From an uncultured Pelagibacteraceae bacterium (GTDB taxonomy: Bacteria > Pseudomonadota > Alphaproteobacteria > Pelagibacterales > Pelagibacteraceae): a stretch of DNA of 35,639 nucleotides. Of the stretch, positions 20,712 through 30,346 are shown piece by piece. The position numbers were made by a program, and so were the translations under genes. The notes beneath the pieces are model-generated. The model saw nothing but the letters and a program-made list of their open reading frames with translations, had not been told where the DNA came from and did not search any database. Every line of letters begins with the position of its first letter. Position 1 is the stretch's first letter. The stretch is from the NCBI GenBank assembly GCA_902635515.1, contig CACPOD010000008.1, positions 1 to 35,639 on the forward strand. Direction: 5' to 3'.

Positions 20712-21536
20712 TTAATCTCTTAAAAGATCGTTCAAACTTGTTTTGGATCTAGTTTGTTCATCAACAGTTTTAATAATAACTACACAATATAAATTAGGTC
20801 CACCTGGTTTTTTAGATGGTAGTGACCCAGGTACAACAACGCTACCTGCAGGGACTTCTCCAGTAACTATTTCTCCCGTTTCTCTGTTAATTATTTTTGT
20901 AGATTTTCCAATATAGCAACCCATTGAAACTACACTGCCTTTTCTCACAATGACACCTTCAACTATTTCTGAAAGAGCTCCTATAAAACAAGAGTCCTCA
21001 ATAATTGTTGGACGAGAACCAACCGGTTCTAGAATCCCTCCCAAACCTGCTCCAGCTGATAAATGACAGTCTGCACCAAGTCTTGCTGCCGATCCAATTC
21101 GAGCCGCCGTGTCTACCATTGATCTCGCTCCACAATATCCACCAATATTAATAAAGGAGTTGGGCATTATAACAGCACCTTTTCCTATAAAAGATCCATT
21201 TCTAACAACACAATTTGGCACCATTCTAAAACCAGCATCTTCAAATTCTTTTTCTGTCCAATTTGCAGTTTTTCCAGGCAAGTGCTCCATATCATTCCAT
21301 GAATTATATGGTCCACTAATTATTTTTCTCTTATTAATTCTAAATGATAGAAGTATCCCTTTTTGTATCCATTCATTAATCTTCCAATCATTACTAGTAG
21401 GTTCTGCAACTGTTATCTCACCTTTATTTAGAAGATTAATGGTTTCGTTAATAGCGTTTATAATTGATTTATCAGAATTAGGACTAATACTATCTTTATT
21501 TTCCCAAGCTTCATTTATAATTTTCTCAATACTCAT
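20712..21536 (-). CDS. dapD: Tetrahydrodipicolinate N-succinyltransferase
   Basis: 274 aa, the standard size. The N-terminal helical domain leads to a left-handed beta-helix of hexapeptide repeats (GAVIMPNSFINIGGYCGARS, IGSAARLGADCHLSAGAGLG, IVEGVIVRKGSVVSMGCYIG). The ending GSVVVPGSLPSK and NLYCVVIIKTVDEQTRSKT is diagnostic for DapD. It adds succinate from succinyl-CoA in the DAP pathway and is paired with dapE downstream. Confidence 0.96.
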   Translation of the reverse strand: MSIEKIINEAWENKDSISPNSDKSIINAINETINLLNKGEITVAEPTSNDWKINEWIQKGILLSFRINKRKIISGPYNSWNDMEHLPGKTANWTEKEFEDAGFRMVPNCVVRNGSFIGKGAVIMPNSFINIGGYCGARSMVDTAARIGSAARLGADCHLSAGAGLGGILEPVGSRPTIIEDSCFIGALSEIVEGVIVRKGSVVSMGCYIGKSTKIINRETGEIVTGEVPAGSVVVPGSLPSKKPGGPNLYCVVIIKTVDEQTRSKTSLNDLLRD

Positions 21537-21540
21537 AGTT

Positions 21541-22212
21541 TTATGAGTTTTTTAATAACCTTATTTCTTTTAAAAATAAAGAAAGATTTTCAATTTTGTA
21601 ATCAATATAATCTTCATCAGACTCTTTTTTTCCCCAGTATTCATCATTGATTAACCAAACTGTTTTTGTTCCTCTTTCTTTTCCAATAGATAAGTTTTTT
21701 GCGATATCTTCAATGTAAAGTGTCTCAGTTGGATCAATTTGAAATTTTTTGACCATTAGATCAAATGCTTTTGCCTCAGGTTTTGGACTGTATTCAGCAT
21801 CAACAATATCAAATACACCTTCAAATTGATCTTCAATTCCTAAGTGAGTAGTAATATTTTTAACATGTTCTTTGCTACCATTTGTAAATACAAATTTGTT
21901 TAGATTAATATTTTCTAGTTCATTTCTTAAAGCAGTATCTTTTTCTAAAAAATCTAAATTAATATCATGCACGTAGTCTAAAAATTCTCTTGGAGGTATA
22001 TCGTGATGTATCATTAAACCATTAAGACTAGTGTTATATTTATGAAAATAATTTGTTTGTAATTCTTTTGCTTCTTTTAAATCTACATTTAATTTATTCG
22101 AAATATACTGAGTCATTTTTTTACTTACTTGACCAAATACTCCTTCAAGATCACTGTAGAGTACCCCATCACAATCAAATAATATATTTTTGATATTCTT
22201 TAATTCTTTCAT
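21541..22212 (-). CDS. HAD hydrolase, pyrimidine 5'-nucleotidase type
   Basis: 223 aa. HAD motif I is LFDCDGVLYSDLEG (nucleophile Asp plus acid/base Asp), motif II is KFVFTNGSKEHV, motif III is YSPKPEAKAF, and motif IV is LYIEDIAKNLSIGKERG. The order and helical cap match the Sdt1-like pyrimidine 5'-nucleotidase group common in alphaproteobacteria next to argB. The motif I cysteine in DCD replaces the more common DLD. The start overlaps the argB stop by four bases. Probably a nucleotide or sugar phosphatase; substrate uncertain. Confidence 0.85.
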   Translation of the reverse strand: MKELKNIKNILFDCDGVLYSDLEGVFGQVSKKMTQYISNKLNVDLKEAKELQTNYFHKYNTSLNGLMIHHDIPPREFLDYVHDINLDFLEKDTALRNELENINLNKFVFTNGSKEHVKNITTHLGIEDQFEGVFDIVDAEYSPKPEAKAFDLMVKKFQIDPTETLYIEDIAKNLSIGKERGTKTVWLINDEYWGKKESDEDYIDYKIENLSLFLKEIRLLKNS

Positions 22213-23057
22213 TGTCTTATTAGGGTCCCAGAGCCTTTATCAGAGAATATTTCCCATAAACACGAATGTGGCTTTGTGCCATTGATTATACCAACTGCTG
22301 TTACACCATTATTTACAGCGTCTAAGCATGCGTTTATTTTAGGTATCATACCTGCTGTAATAGTTTCATCTTTAATCATTTCAAGAACCTCAGATGAAGA
22401 AATTTCCTCTATTAATTTCTTATTTTTATCTAAAACACCATCAACATTTGTCATTAACAATAGTCTTCTAGATTTTAAAGATTTTGCTATAGCCATCGCA
22501 GCTGTATCTCCATTAATATTATATGTTTGGTTTTCTTTACCTAATCCTAATGGAGAAATTATAGGAATTTTATTTTGATTAATTACATTTAATATTTGTT
22601 CATTATTAATCTCATTAGGTATCCCTACAAAACCAAGTTCTTCTGCTTCTGGTATAGTCTTTATTATATTATTATTTTTTGTGTGAATAGAGATTGCTTC
22701 TGTGCCTTTGTCTTTTAAAGAACTAACAATGTCATCATTAAAATCAATCAAAACAGATTCAACAATATTAATTATATTTTTATCTGTTACCCTTAGTCCT
22801 CTTATAAATTTGGATTGAATATTTGACTTTTCTAGCTCTCTTTTAATTCTAGGTCCACCACCATGAATTACCACAGTTGCAAGACCCAATTTATTTAAAA
22901 CACTAAGATCAGTTATAAAATTATTAAATACGTTTCTATCAATTAAAACGTTTCCACCGTATTTAATTACTATTAAATCATTTTTATATTTTTCAATATA
23001 TTTAGTTACTTCATTAGTTGGTGGCCCATCTTTAGGCAATATTTGTTCTAGGTCCAT
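22209..23057 (-). CDS. argB: Acetylglutamate kinase
   Basis: 282 aa amino-acid kinase. LIVIKYGGNVLIDRNVFNNF and TVVIHGGGPRIKRELE form the phosphate-binding glycine loops. KFIRGLRVTDKNIIN is the acetylglutamate-binding block and NINGDTAAMAIAKSLKSRRL the nucleotide region. MIPKINACLDAVNNGVTAVGIIN completes the family signature. It performs the second step of arginine synthesis. It begins 17 bases after yidC; in many alphaproteobacteria an engB GTPase gene sits between the two, and none is present here. Confidence 0.96.
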   Translation of the reverse strand: MDLEQILPKDGPPTNEVTKYIEKYKNDLIVIKYGGNVLIDRNVFNNFITDLSVLNKLGLATVVIHGGGPRIKRELEKSNIQSKFIRGLRVTDKNIINIVESVLIDFNDDIVSSLKDKGTEAISIHTKNNNIIKTIPEAEELGFVGIPNEINNEQILNVINQNKIPIISPLGLGKENQTYNINGDTAAMAIAKSLKSRRLLLMTNVDGVLDKNKKLIEEISSSEVLEMIKDETITAGMIPKINACLDAVNNGVTAVGIINGTKPHSCLWEIFSDKGSGTLIRQ

Positions 23058-23074
23058 TTATAGTTTATAAAATT

Positions 23075-24754
23075 TTAGGTTGTGGTTTTTATCTTAGTAC
23101 GCTTCATGATGAAAACCTGTTGAGCCATAGTTAAAATATTATTTGCCGTCCAATAGATTACCAAGCCGCTGGGAAATGGAGCAAGAATAACAGTTAGAAA
23201 AACTGGGAACCACGCGAAGATCTTTGCTTGCATGGCATCTGTGGGTTGAGGATTTAATTTCTGTTGCACCCACATACTGGCCCCCATAGCGACAGGCCAA
23301 GCACCTATTACTAAGAAACCTGGAACATCATAAGGTAATAATCCAAATAAATTAAATAAGCTTGTCGGGTCACGTTCACTTAAATCGTGAATCCATCCAT
23401 AGAAAGGCATATGCCTCATTTCAATTGTTACAAACAAGACCTTATACAAGGCAAAAAATACTGGCAACTGCACGAGTATCGGTAAACATCCACTCATAGG
23501 ATTCACTTTTTCACGCTTGAATAAAGCCATTGTAGCTTTTTGAAGAGCCATCTTATCATTTTTATGCAACTCTTTTAGCCGAGCTTGCTCAGGCTGAAGA
23601 AGTTTCATACGCTGCATACTTCGAAATGAAAAATTTGCTAAAGGAAAGAACAGAATTCTAATGCAAACAGTGACAGCAATAATTGCTACACCATAATTAC
23701 CAAAAATTTTGAAAAAATAATCAATTGCAGTGAAAAGGGGGCGAGTAATCCAATATAAAATTCCCCAGTCAATTGCTAAATCAAATTTCTCAATTTTTAA
23801 AGACTCGGCATATTGATCAATTACATCAACTCTTTTTGCTGCTACTATAATTTGTAACGTATCTTCAATAGAAGAATTTTTTCCTAATTCTAAAGGCTCT
23901 GTTGCAACAAAATTTGCTCTAAATTTATTTTTATAATCAAATGTGGTTTTAAATTCCTTACCTTTTGATGGAATTAAAGAAGTTAGCCAAAATTTATCTG
24001 AAATTCCTAGCCAACCTTTCTGAGAAATTTTTGTAAATTTCTGTTCTTGTATATCATCATAATCTTCTTCATATAGCTCAGAATCCAGGACTGATAGGTA
24101 TCCAGTATGAAGTATATAAAAATCAGATAAATCATCAGGTATTTTATTTCTTATAATTTGACCATAAGAATAAAAATCATATTCTTTATCAGAATTATTG
24201 ACCACCCTCTGTTTGATAGTGAATAAAAATTTATCGTCTAATGCTATTTCTTTTTCAAAAGTAATACCTTGGTCATTTGTCCAAGTTAATTTTATAGGTG
24301 ATTGGTCAGTTAATTTGTTATTTCCTGATATTGACCAAATGGAATTTGAATTTGGTATATCTATATTTTTATCTGAAGTTATAAAGCCACTTTCTACATA
24401 ATACCCATCTCTAGAATTTTTTGGAGCAAGAAGATTGACTTTTTCATCACTATCTAAACTTACGTTGTATTCTTTAAAAGTAAGATCATCAATTGCAGCT
24501 CCTTTTAAAGAAATAGATCCAATAATACTTTGGTTTTCAAATAAAACTCTTTCACTTTCTTTTAAAGCATCTTCTCTAGAAATTTCAGTTACATTTTCTT
24601 TTTGATCTAAACTAGGAGTATCCGAGTTTTGTTCAGTTTTATTTTTTTCAGCTATACGTTCTTTCGTTACTGGTGGCGGCGCGAAAAACAATGAATACAA
24701 TATGATTACTGCAGCTGATAAACTTATGGCTGCTATAATATTACGAGTTTCCAA
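23075..24754 (-). CDS. yidC: Membrane protein insertase YidC
   Basis: 559 aa, the Gram-negative long form. An N-terminal transmembrane anchor ([19 protein letters not shown]) is followed by a linker rich in E, K, N and S and a large periplasmic beta domain (about residues 55-330). The conserved insertase core has [20 protein letters not shown], the charged cytoplasmic hairpin with [16 protein letters not shown], and further helices ending [17 protein letters not shown]. The positively charged groove residue is the arginine in CIRILFFP. yidD upstream overlaps its start by 14 bases, and rnpA and rpmH lie further upstream. Confidence 0.97.
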   Translation of the reverse strand: METRNIIAAISLSAAVIILYSLFFAPPPVTKERIAEKNKTEQNSDTPSLDQKENVTEISREDALKESERVLFENQSIIGSISLKGAAIDDLTFKEYNVSLDSDEKVNLLAPKNSRDGYYVESGFITSDKNIDIPNSNSIWSISGNNKLTDQSPIKLTWTNDQGITFEKEIALDDKFLFTIKQRVVNNSDKEYDFYSYGQIIRNKIPDDLSDFYILHTGYLSVLDSELYEEDYDDIQEQKFTKISQKGWLGISDKFWLTSLIPSKGKEFKTTFDYKNKFRANFVATEPLELGKNSSIEDTLQIIVAAKRVDVIDQYAESLKIEKFDLAIDWGILYWITRPLFTAIDYFFKIFGNYGVAIIAVTVCIRILFFPLANFSFRSMQRMKLLQPEQARLKELHKNDKMALQKATMALFKREKVNPMSGCLPILVQLPVFFALYKVLFVTIEMRHMPFYGWIHDLSERDPTSLFNLFGLLPYDVPGFLVIGAWPVAMGASMWVQQKLNPQPTDAMQAKIFAWFPVFLTVILAPFPSGLVIYWTANNILTMAQQVFIMKRTKIKTTT

Positions 24755-24992
24755 TTTTTTTCTCCTTTACTTCTTTTTTAACTGGATCAAACCCACCACT
24801 TCCCCAAGGATGGCAAGATAAAATTCTTTTTATACTCATATATAAGCCTTTAAAAAAACCATATTCTTTTAAAGCATCTATGCTGTATTCTGAACATGTT
24901 GGTAAATATCTACAAGAATGACCCAATAATGGACTAATCAAATATTTATAGGCTTTGATAAATTTGATTAAAATTAAAGTAAATATATTCAT
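24741..24992 (-). CDS. yidD: Membrane protein insertion efficiency factor YidD
   Basis: 83 aa. Contains the invariant block [20 protein letters not shown], then [20 protein letters not shown] and [14 protein letters not shown]. An amphipathic N-terminus probably lies on the membrane. It assists YidC. Starts are coupled: the start overlaps the rnpA stop by four bases (ATGA), and the stop lies inside yidC. Confidence 0.96.
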   Translation of the reverse strand: MNIFTLILIKFIKAYKYLISPLLGHSCRYLPTCSEYSIDALKEYGFFKGLYMSIKRILSCHPWGSGGFDPVKKEVKEKKIGNS

Positions 24993-25330
24993 TTTATTTT
25001 CTCAAAATCCTTAAACAAAGTTTCTTTTATAATTTTGTATTCATTATTTAGCATGGCTGCATGAGCAATAACAAGGACAGATTTTTCAAGTTTTATTAAA
25101 TTTTGTTTAATTCCATCGTTAAAAATTTGTCTGAGTCTTCTTTTAATTTTGTTCCGTTTCACAGCTATTGCTATTTTTTTCTTCACCGAAAAAGAGATAT
25201 TTAATTTTTTTTTATCTTTATTTGGTAAGTTTCCAAAAAAAATTGTTACGTATTTGTTTGAAATCTTTTTTTGTTTTAAAAGAGTTTTAAATTCCTCATT
25301 TTTTGAAAGAGCAACAATTTTGCTTTTCAT
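24989..25330 (-). CDS. rnpA: Ribonuclease P protein component
   Basis: 113 aa basic protein that assists RNase P RNA in trimming tRNA 5' ends. The family signature [14 protein letters not shown] is present near the centre, preceded by [12 protein letters not shown], and followed by [11 protein letters not shown]. The N-terminus ([20 protein letters not shown]) is typical. It lies 10 bases downstream of rpmH, the universal order. Confidence 0.94.
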   Translation of the reverse strand: MKSKIVALSKNEEFKTLLKQKKISNKYVTIFFGNLPNKDKKKLNISFSVKKKIAIAVKRNKIKRRLRQIFNDGIKQNLIKLEKSVLVIAHAAMLNNEYKIIKETLFKDFEKIK

Positions 25331-25340
25331 CAGATTTAAT

Positions 25341-25496
25341 TTATCTTTTCTTTTTAATTACTTTTGGTGTGAGAGTTTTTCTTCCACGTTTTCTACGTCT
25401 AGCTAAGAGTTTTTTTCCACCTTTAGTTTTCATTTTTGCACGGAACCCCGTTTTACGAGCCCGTTTGATATTACTTGGGGAGTACGTTCTTTTCAT
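25341..25496 (-). CDS. rpmH: 50S ribosomal protein L34
   Basis: 51 aa, read by hand. It begins [20 protein letters not shown] and continues with [20 protein letters not shown], the near-invariant L34 sequence. It is about seven residues longer than the usual 44, with a basic tail ending PKVIKKKR before TAA at 25341-25343. It is the first gene of the rpmH-rnpA-yidD-yidC series. The region from 25497 to 25594 should hold its promoter if the next gene starts at 25595. Confidence 0.96.
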   Translation of the reverse strand: MKRTYSPSNIKRARKTGFRAKMKTKGGKKLLARRRKRGRKTLTPKVIKKKR

Positions 25497-25504
25497 AATA
25501 AGAT

Positions 25505-26314
25505 TTGTTATTGTTTTTTATAATTTTTTGCCTCTTTATATTAGTAATAATTAAAATAGCAAATAGAAGATTAAGCATTAAAATAAGAAGATTCATGGAA
25601 AATACAAAAAAAATTAAATTATTTATTGGCTTATCTTATTTGTTAATTATTTGTTTATTTTTGTATTTCTTTTTTTCAAAATTTAGTCTTGAAGAGATTA
25701 CATCCTATGATTTTATAAAAAATAACAGCGCTTATTTTGCTGAACTTAAAAACTCCAACTTATTTTTAATTTCTATAATTTTTTTAGTGCTGACAGTTGT
25801 TTGGTGCTTTCCACTGCTTGGCTTTGGTAGCCCTATCGCTTTGATAGGTGGATTTATATTTGGTAAATGGATCGGCACTTTGCTTGTTGTTATTGGATTA
25901 AGTATTGGTGCAACATTTTTATATATGTTTGGTAATTATTTTTTAAAAGATTTAATTCGAGAAAAATTTTTAAATAAATTTCAAAACCTAGAAATTAAAT
26001 TTAAAAAATCAGAATTTATTTACTTATTGATTTATCGTTTTATAGGCGGGATACCTTGGCAGCTAAGTTGTCTTTTGCCAACTTTATTTAATGTAAGAGT
26101 AGTAAACTTTTTTTTTGCTACGTTAATTGGAATTATTCCCCAAATTTTTTTAGCGGTTTCTATTGGTAGTGGTTTAGAAAAAGTTATTGATCAAAATATA
26201 GCAGCACCTGGTATAACCGATATTATTTTTTCTCCTGATATATATATTCCAATTTCAGCTTTTTTTGTTTTGATAATAGTTACAATTGTTTTAAGGAAAA
26301 TTTTTTATAAATAA
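25505..26314 (+). CDS. TVP38/TMEM64 family (DedA-like) membrane protein
   Basis: Multi-pass inner-membrane protein. The signature region reads [20 protein letters not shown] then [15 protein letters not shown], with [20 protein letters not shown] and [17 protein letters not shown] further on, as in the SNARE-associated/DedA superfamily. Family members are thought to move lipids or support membrane homeostasis. The first ATG (25505) gives 269 aa but sits eight bases from the divergent rpmH start. An ATG at 25595 ([15 protein letters not shown], 239 aa) is an alternative that leaves promoter space and begins just before the next hydrophobic segment. A tRNA on the other strand ends four bases after its stop. 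Confidence 0.85.
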   Translation: MLLFFIIFCLFILVIIKIANRRLSIKIRRFMENTKKIKLFIGLSYLLIICLFLYFFFSKFSLEEITSYDFIKNNSAYFAELKNSNLFLISIIFLVLTVVWCFPLLGFGSPIALIGGFIFGKWIGTLLVVIGLSIGATFLYMFGNYFLKDLIREKFLNKFQNLEIKFKKSEFIYLLIYRFIGGIPWQLSCLLPTLFNVRVVNFFFATLIGIIPQIFLAVSIGSGLEKVIDQNIAAPGITDIIFSPDIYIPISAFFVLIIVTIVLRKIFYK

Positions 26315-26317
26315 TTT

Positions 26318-26392
26318 TGGTGCCCCCAAGGAGAATCTAACTCCTGACTAGAGATTACCAATCCCTTATTTTAACACTAAAACTATAGGGGC
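26318..26392 (-). tRNA. tRNA-Thr (GGT), divergent
   Basis: Found by folding the minus strand; 75 nt with an encoded CCA. Acceptor stem GCCCCTA/TGGGGGC (7 pairs, one wobble). D-stem GTTT/AAAT. Anticodon arm AGGGA-TTGGTAA-TCTCT, anticodon GGT. T-stem AGGAG/CTCCT. Four unusual points: D-loop TAGTGTTA lacks A14 and the GG pair, the variable loop has only four bases, and the T-loop TTAGATT has A where C56 is expected. If position 19 is T, a T19-A56 pair could replace the usual G19-C56. All stems are intact, so it may work, but it could be a decaying gene. Confidence 0.7.
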
Positions 26393-26475
26393 TTTAAAAT
26401 CATTAATAAATATACAGTAAATATTCAGATTATTGCCATATTATTTTTATAGTTTATAAATTAAAAAAACTAGCC

Positions 26476-26763
26476 ATGAAAATTTATACAAAAATAATTT
26501 TAGATAAAAATAACAAAGTGTTAAAAGAAGAATTCTTTGAATATTCGGGCACCATGGCGTTGGCAGGTATCCACTACGACTATAAAAGTACAAAGGGCAA
26601 TAAGCTTATGGAAAAGCAAGCCAAAAGAGAAAGAAAGCTTGCTGAAAAAAAAGCTAAACGTTTAGCTAAAGAAGGCCCAAAAAAAGAAGAGGAAAAAAAA
26701 CCTGCGTTAGATCCAAATAAACCTATTTCTCTAGATTTTCTGACTAACCCAAATAAAGAATGA
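26476..26763 (+). CDS. Small lysine/glutamate-rich protein, unknown
   Basis: 95 aa. I do not recognise it. The N-terminal 40 residues look like a small folded unit (KIYTKIILDKNNKVLKEEFF, then SGTMALAGIHYDYKS). The middle is a highly charged helix or coiled coil of K, E, A and R, and the tail has a proline-containing segment (DPNKPISLDFLT). The stop overlaps the start of the next small ORF (ATGA), which in turn overlaps dcd, so it appears to be the first gene of a chain running into dcd and murA. Confidence 0.7.
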   Translation: MKIYTKIILDKNNKVLKEEFFEYSGTMALAGIHYDYKSTKGNKLMEKQAKRERKLAEKKAKRLAKEGPKKEEEKKPALDPNKPISLDFLTNPNKE

Positions 26764-26870
26764 GTTCGAAAGACAAAAATGAGCGTTTAAGCTTGGCGCT
26801 TAGAAAAAATTTGAAGAAAAGAAAAATTTTTCAAAAAAAGAATAAAAAGAAAAATGATACTAAACGATAA
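26760..26870 (+). CDS. 36-aa basic protein, unknown
   Basis: Starts MSSKDKNERLSLALRKNLKK and ends in a run of lysines (KKNKKKNDTKR). The ATG overlaps the upstream stop by four bases, and its own stop overlaps the dcd start by 17 bases, both signs of translational coupling. The ERLSLALRKNLKKRK part resembles short basic proteins I associate with alphaproteobacterial murA neighbourhoods, from memory only. Function unknown; nucleic-acid binding would fit the charge but is a guess. Confidence 0.6.
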   Translation: MSSKDKNERLSLALRKNLKKRKIFQKKNKKKNDTKR

Positions 26871-27408
26871 GCAAATAAAAAAATTAGCTGAGGAAGAGGG
26901 AATGATAACTCCATTTGTAGATAAATCAGTTCAAGATGGTGTAAGTTACGGTTTACAGACTTTTGGCTATGACCTTCGTGTAGGGTCCGAATTTAAACTT
27001 TTTACAAATATAAAAGGGAATGTTATTGCTGATCCAAAAAATTTCTCCGAGGATAACTTTATTACAGTCAAAAATGAAAAATCAGTTTTAATACCCCCCA
27101 ACTCCTTTGCATTAGCAAACTCACTTGAAACCTTTTCTCTTCCCAGAAACATTACTGGTCTTGTAACCTCTAAAAGTAGTTATGCTAGAGTAGGTTTGGG
27201 AAACCCTCCTACCGTTTTAGAAGCAGGATGGCGGGGCGTCTTGGTCCTCGAGCTGATCAACCATACAAGTAATAGTATAAGGGTTCACTCTAATAGTGGT
27301 ATTAGTCAAATATTATTTTTTCAAGGTGAAGATCCAAATATTTCTTATGCGGATAAAGAAGGAAAATATATGGATCAGGTAGGCATAACTTTAGCTAAAC
27401 CAAAATAA
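26854..27408 (+). CDS. dcd: dCTP deaminase
   Basis: 184 aa trimeric dUTPase-fold enzyme converting dCTP to dUTP for thymidylate supply. TFGYDLRVGSEFKLF holds an early family motif. KSSYARVGLGNPPTVLEAGW and LVLELINHTSNSIRVHSNSG contain the catalytic arginine and glutamate region. ISQILFFQGE follows. It is preceded by coupled small ORFs and followed after five bases by murA. Confidence 0.93.
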   Translation: MILNDKQIKKLAEEEGMITPFVDKSVQDGVSYGLQTFGYDLRVGSEFKLFTNIKGNVIADPKNFSEDNFITVKNEKSVLIPPNSFALANSLETFSLPRNITGLVTSKSSYARVGLGNPPTVLEAGWRGVLVLELINHTSNSIRVHSNSGISQILFFQGEDPNISYADKEGKYMDQVGITLAKPK

Positions 27409-27413
27409 TGTAA

Positions 27414-28673
27414 ATGGATAAATTTTTGATTAAAGGTCCCTCCAAAGTAAGAGGAAAAGTTTCGATTCCTGGTTCAAAGAATGCATCTCTCCCAATTTTA
27501 GCAGCTACGTTACTATTTGATAAGGAAGTGATTGTTAAAAATTTACCAAGAGTAAAAGATTTAGAAGTTATGATTTCTTTATTAAAATCTTTAGGGTCAA
27601 AAATAACTCTATCAAAGGACAAGAAAACAGCAAAAATAATTAATCCTAAAAAAATGAAAACTTTCGCAAATTATTCAATCGTGAAAAAAATGAGAGGATC
27701 TTTTTTAGTGTTAGGACCATTAGTTGCGAAGCATAAAAATTCTAAATGTTCATTACCTGGTGGATGTAATTTAGGTGCAAGACCTGTGAATTATCATTTA
27801 GAGGCATTAAAAAAACTAGGCATGAGCTATACATTAAAAGACGGATACATATTAGCGAAATCAAAAGGTAAACTTAAAGGTGCTGTTATAACTTTTCCTA
27901 AAGTAAGCGTGGGTGCAACTGAAAATTTAATAATTGCCGCTTGTCTTGCTAAGTCTAAAACAACTCTACACAGATGTGCTATAGAACCTGAAATAAAAGA
28001 TCTTACAAATTTTTTAAATTCAGCTGGTGCGAAAATCAAATGGTCAGGAAGAACTTGCATTATTGAAGGAGTAAATAGCTTAAAACAAACAGAGTATTCT
28101 ATAATGTCTGATAGAATAATGGCAGGTACTTTTTGTATAGCTGCGTGCATAAATCAAGGAGATTTAGAAATAGAAAACATAAATTCTAAAATTATTAATA
28201 CTGAATTAAATTTGTTAAGAAGAGTTGGTGCTAGAATTAGGTGTATAGAGAATAAAATTTATATTAAAGGACCAAAAAAAATTAAAAGTATTAAAAATAT
28301 TAAAACTAAAGAGTACCCAGGTGTAGCAACAGACTTACAAAGCCAATTGATGGTTTTAATGTGCAAAGCTCATGGGAAAAGTAATATCACTGAAAATATA
28401 TTTGAAAATAGGTTTATGCATGTTGCCGAATTAAGAAGGCTTGGTGCAAAAATAAATATACAAAAAAATACAGCAATTATTCAAGGGGTTAAAAAACTTG
28501 TAGCAGCACCATTAATGAGTTCAGATTTGCGTGCATCGATATCTCTAGTGCTTGCAGGTATGTCTGCTGAAGGAGAAAGCAGAGTTGATAGAATATATCA
28601 TCTTGATAGAGGGGCTGAAAATTTTGAAAAACAATTAAAAAAAATTGGTGTGAATATTAAAAGGGTAAAATAA
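27414..28673 (+). CDS. murA: UDP-N-acetylglucosamine 1-carboxyvinyltransferase
   Basis: 419 aa; commits UDP-GlcNAc to peptidoglycan. GKVSIPGSKNASLPILAATL at the N-terminus holds the substrate lysine and Asn. The loop CSLPGGCNLGARPVNYHL carries the catalytic cysteine, which fosfomycin targets in this family. DLRASISLVLAGMSAEG and YHLDRGAENFEKQLKKIG close the protein. The next gene begins at its last base. The order murA, DUF2948, hisD is a known alphaproteobacterial neighbourhood. Confidence 0.97.
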   Translation: MDKFLIKGPSKVRGKVSIPGSKNASLPILAATLLFDKEVIVKNLPRVKDLEVMISLLKSLGSKITLSKDKKTAKIINPKKMKTFANYSIVKKMRGSFLVLGPLVAKHKNSKCSLPGGCNLGARPVNYHLEALKKLGMSYTLKDGYILAKSKGKLKGAVITFPKVSVGATENLIIAACLAKSKTTLHRCAIEPEIKDLTNFLNSAGAKIKWSGRTCIIEGVNSLKQTEYSIMSDRIMAGTFCIAACINQGDLEIENINSKIINTELNLLRRVGARIRCIENKIYIKGPKKIKSIKNIKTKEYPGVATDLQSQLMVLMCKAHGKSNITENIFENRFMHVAELRRLGAKINIQKNTAIIQGVKKLVAAPLMSSDLRASISLVLAGMSAEGESRVDRIYHLDRGAENFEKQLKKIGVNIKRVK

Positions 28674-29062
28674 TGAGTAAATATCTAGCAAAAATACTTG
28701 GAAATGATCTAGACTCACTACAGATGATTGCAGCCCTAAGTTCTGGAGCAAAAGTTAAAGTTTCAGATATCAAGTACCTTGCATCAAATAAAGTCTTTTT
28801 ATTATCTATTGAAAGAATGAATAAAGAAAAAGAGCAGAATGATAAAAAAATTAATAGTATCTTAAGGTTCGACTTTATAACACAATCTAAATCCAAAAAT
28901 ATTGATCAATCAAAACAAGAAATGATACTAGAATTATTATCAATAGATTATTTGAAAAATAATGATGATTATGAAATAACATTAATTTTTAATAATAATG
29001 CACAAATAGTTTTAAGTTCAGACACTTTAGAATGTAGATTAGAGGATCAATCCAATATTTAA
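28673..29062 (+). CDS. DUF2948 family protein
   Basis: 129 aa. LAKILGNDLDSLQMIAALSS followed by AKVKVSDIKYLASNKVFLLS matches the start of DUF2948 proteins, which sit between murA and hisD in alphaproteobacteria. The C-terminal part (DDYEITLIFNNNAQIVLSSD) is beta-rich. No catalytic residues are known for the family and no function is assigned. It is coupled to murA by a one-base overlap and followed by hisD after four bases. Confidence 0.8.
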   Translation: MSKYLAKILGNDLDSLQMIAALSSGAKVKVSDIKYLASNKVFLLSIERMNKEKEQNDKKINSILRFDFITQSKSKNIDQSKQEMILELLSIDYLKNNDDYEITLIFNNNAQIVLSSDTLECRLEDQSNI

Positions 29063-29066
29063 ATTT

Positions 29067-30344
29067 ATGAAAATTTTAAATGCTCAAACACGAAATTTTT
29101 ATTCAGAATTGGATAAGATAATTAGTAAAAGAAATAAAATAGATAAATCAATTCTTAAAACAGTAGAAAAAATAATCAATAATGTCAGAAAAAATAAAGA
29201 TAAAGCTTTGGTATATTATGAAAAAAAGTTCAATAATAATTCAAAAATCATACCTACTAAAAAAGAAATAGATAAAGCAATAAAATCTTTAGACCCAAAA
29301 GTTAAAAAGGCAATTGATCAAACCTTTGCAAGAGTGAAGGAGTGGCATAAAAAACAAATGCCAAGAGATATTTATTTTAAAGATAAATTAAATAATAAAT
29401 TTTATTATAAGAACAAGGCAATCAACAGTGTGGCTTGCTATGTTCCGGGCAATTTACCATCAACATTAATTATGTGTGCGACCCCAGCTATAATTTCAGG
29501 TGTTAAAAGAATTGTGCTTTGTACTCCAAGAATAAACGGTAAACTCAATAGTGCTGTTTATTATGCAGCATCAATATTAGGTATCAAAGAGTCATATAGT
29601 CTTGGAGGAGCATCAGCGATAATGGCATTAGCAAATGGAACACCAAAAGTTAAATCAGTAAATAAAATAGTTGGACCTGGATCGAAATGGGTAGCTCTTG
29701 CAAAAAAAATGGTTTTTTTAGAAGGTTTGTGCGGAATTGAATCAGCAAATATGGGTCCTAGTGAAATATTATGCTGGGCAGATGCAAGCACTTCTCCTGA
29801 TATTGTCGCCTCTAGTATGCTTGCTCAAAACGAACATGATAAAGGTTCGATGTCTATATTATTAACTAAAGATAAAAATTTAATTAAAAAAGTTAAATTA
29901 TCAATTTCAAATCAATTGAAAGATTTACCAAGAAAAAAAATTGCTAGTAAAAGTTTAAATGATAATGCTGCTATAATTTATGTTAAAAAAGATAAAGATA
30001 TAATTAAGATAACAAATTATATAGGACCAGAACACATTGAAATTCTTCTAAAAAATTACAAGAAATATTTAAATCATAATATTGTAGCGGGGAGCATATG
30101 TATTGGCCCTTACAGCAGCATGGCATTAAGTGATTATGGTCCAACACAGCATTCTCTTCCAACACATGGGAGTGCTAAATTTTCATCTGGCTTAGGAGTA
30201 AAAGATTTTATGACACAAACAAGCTACAACCAGCTTAGCAAAAAAGGAGTTGCAAAGCTTGGTAAGAGTGGATATTTGTTAAGCAAATTTGAAAATTTAT
30301 TAGGCCACAGTAGGTCTATAAAAAAAAGAATGGAGAATAACTAA
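29067..30344 (+). CDS. hisD: Histidinol dehydrogenase
   Basis: 425 aa; last two steps of histidine synthesis, NAD- and zinc-dependent. Recognisable blocks are [78 protein letters not shown] with metal-ligand residues, and [13 protein letters not shown]. The histidine pair in [20 protein letters not shown] is also present. The rest of the his genes seen here (hisZ, hisG) lie 2.5 kb downstream, past infA and cspA. Confidence 0.97.
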   Translation: MKILNAQTRNFYSELDKIISKRNKIDKSILKTVEKIINNVRKNKDKALVYYEKKFNNNSKIIPTKKEIDKAIKSLDPKVKKAIDQTFARVKEWHKKQMPRDIYFKDKLNNKFYYKNKAINSVACYVPGNLPSTLIMCATPAIISGVKRIVLCTPRINGKLNSAVYYAASILGIKESYSLGGASAIMALANGTPKVKSVNKIVGPGSKWVALAKKMVFLEGLCGIESANMGPSEILCWADASTSPDIVASSMLAQNEHDKGSMSILLTKDKNLIKKVKLSISNQLKDLPRKKIASKSLNDNAAIIYVKKDKDIIKITNYIGPEHIEILLKNYKKYLNHNIVAGSICIGPYSSMALSDYGPTQHSLPTHGSAKFSSGLGVKDFMTQTSYNQLSKKGVAKLGKSGYLLSKFENLLGHSRSIKKRMENN

Positions 30345-30346
30345 AA

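Noticed and set aside
23058-23074. Missing engB between yidC and argB as a gene-loss finding
   Set aside because: The gap is only 17 bases, so there is no remnant, and engB may simply be elsewhere; it cannot be judged from this window.
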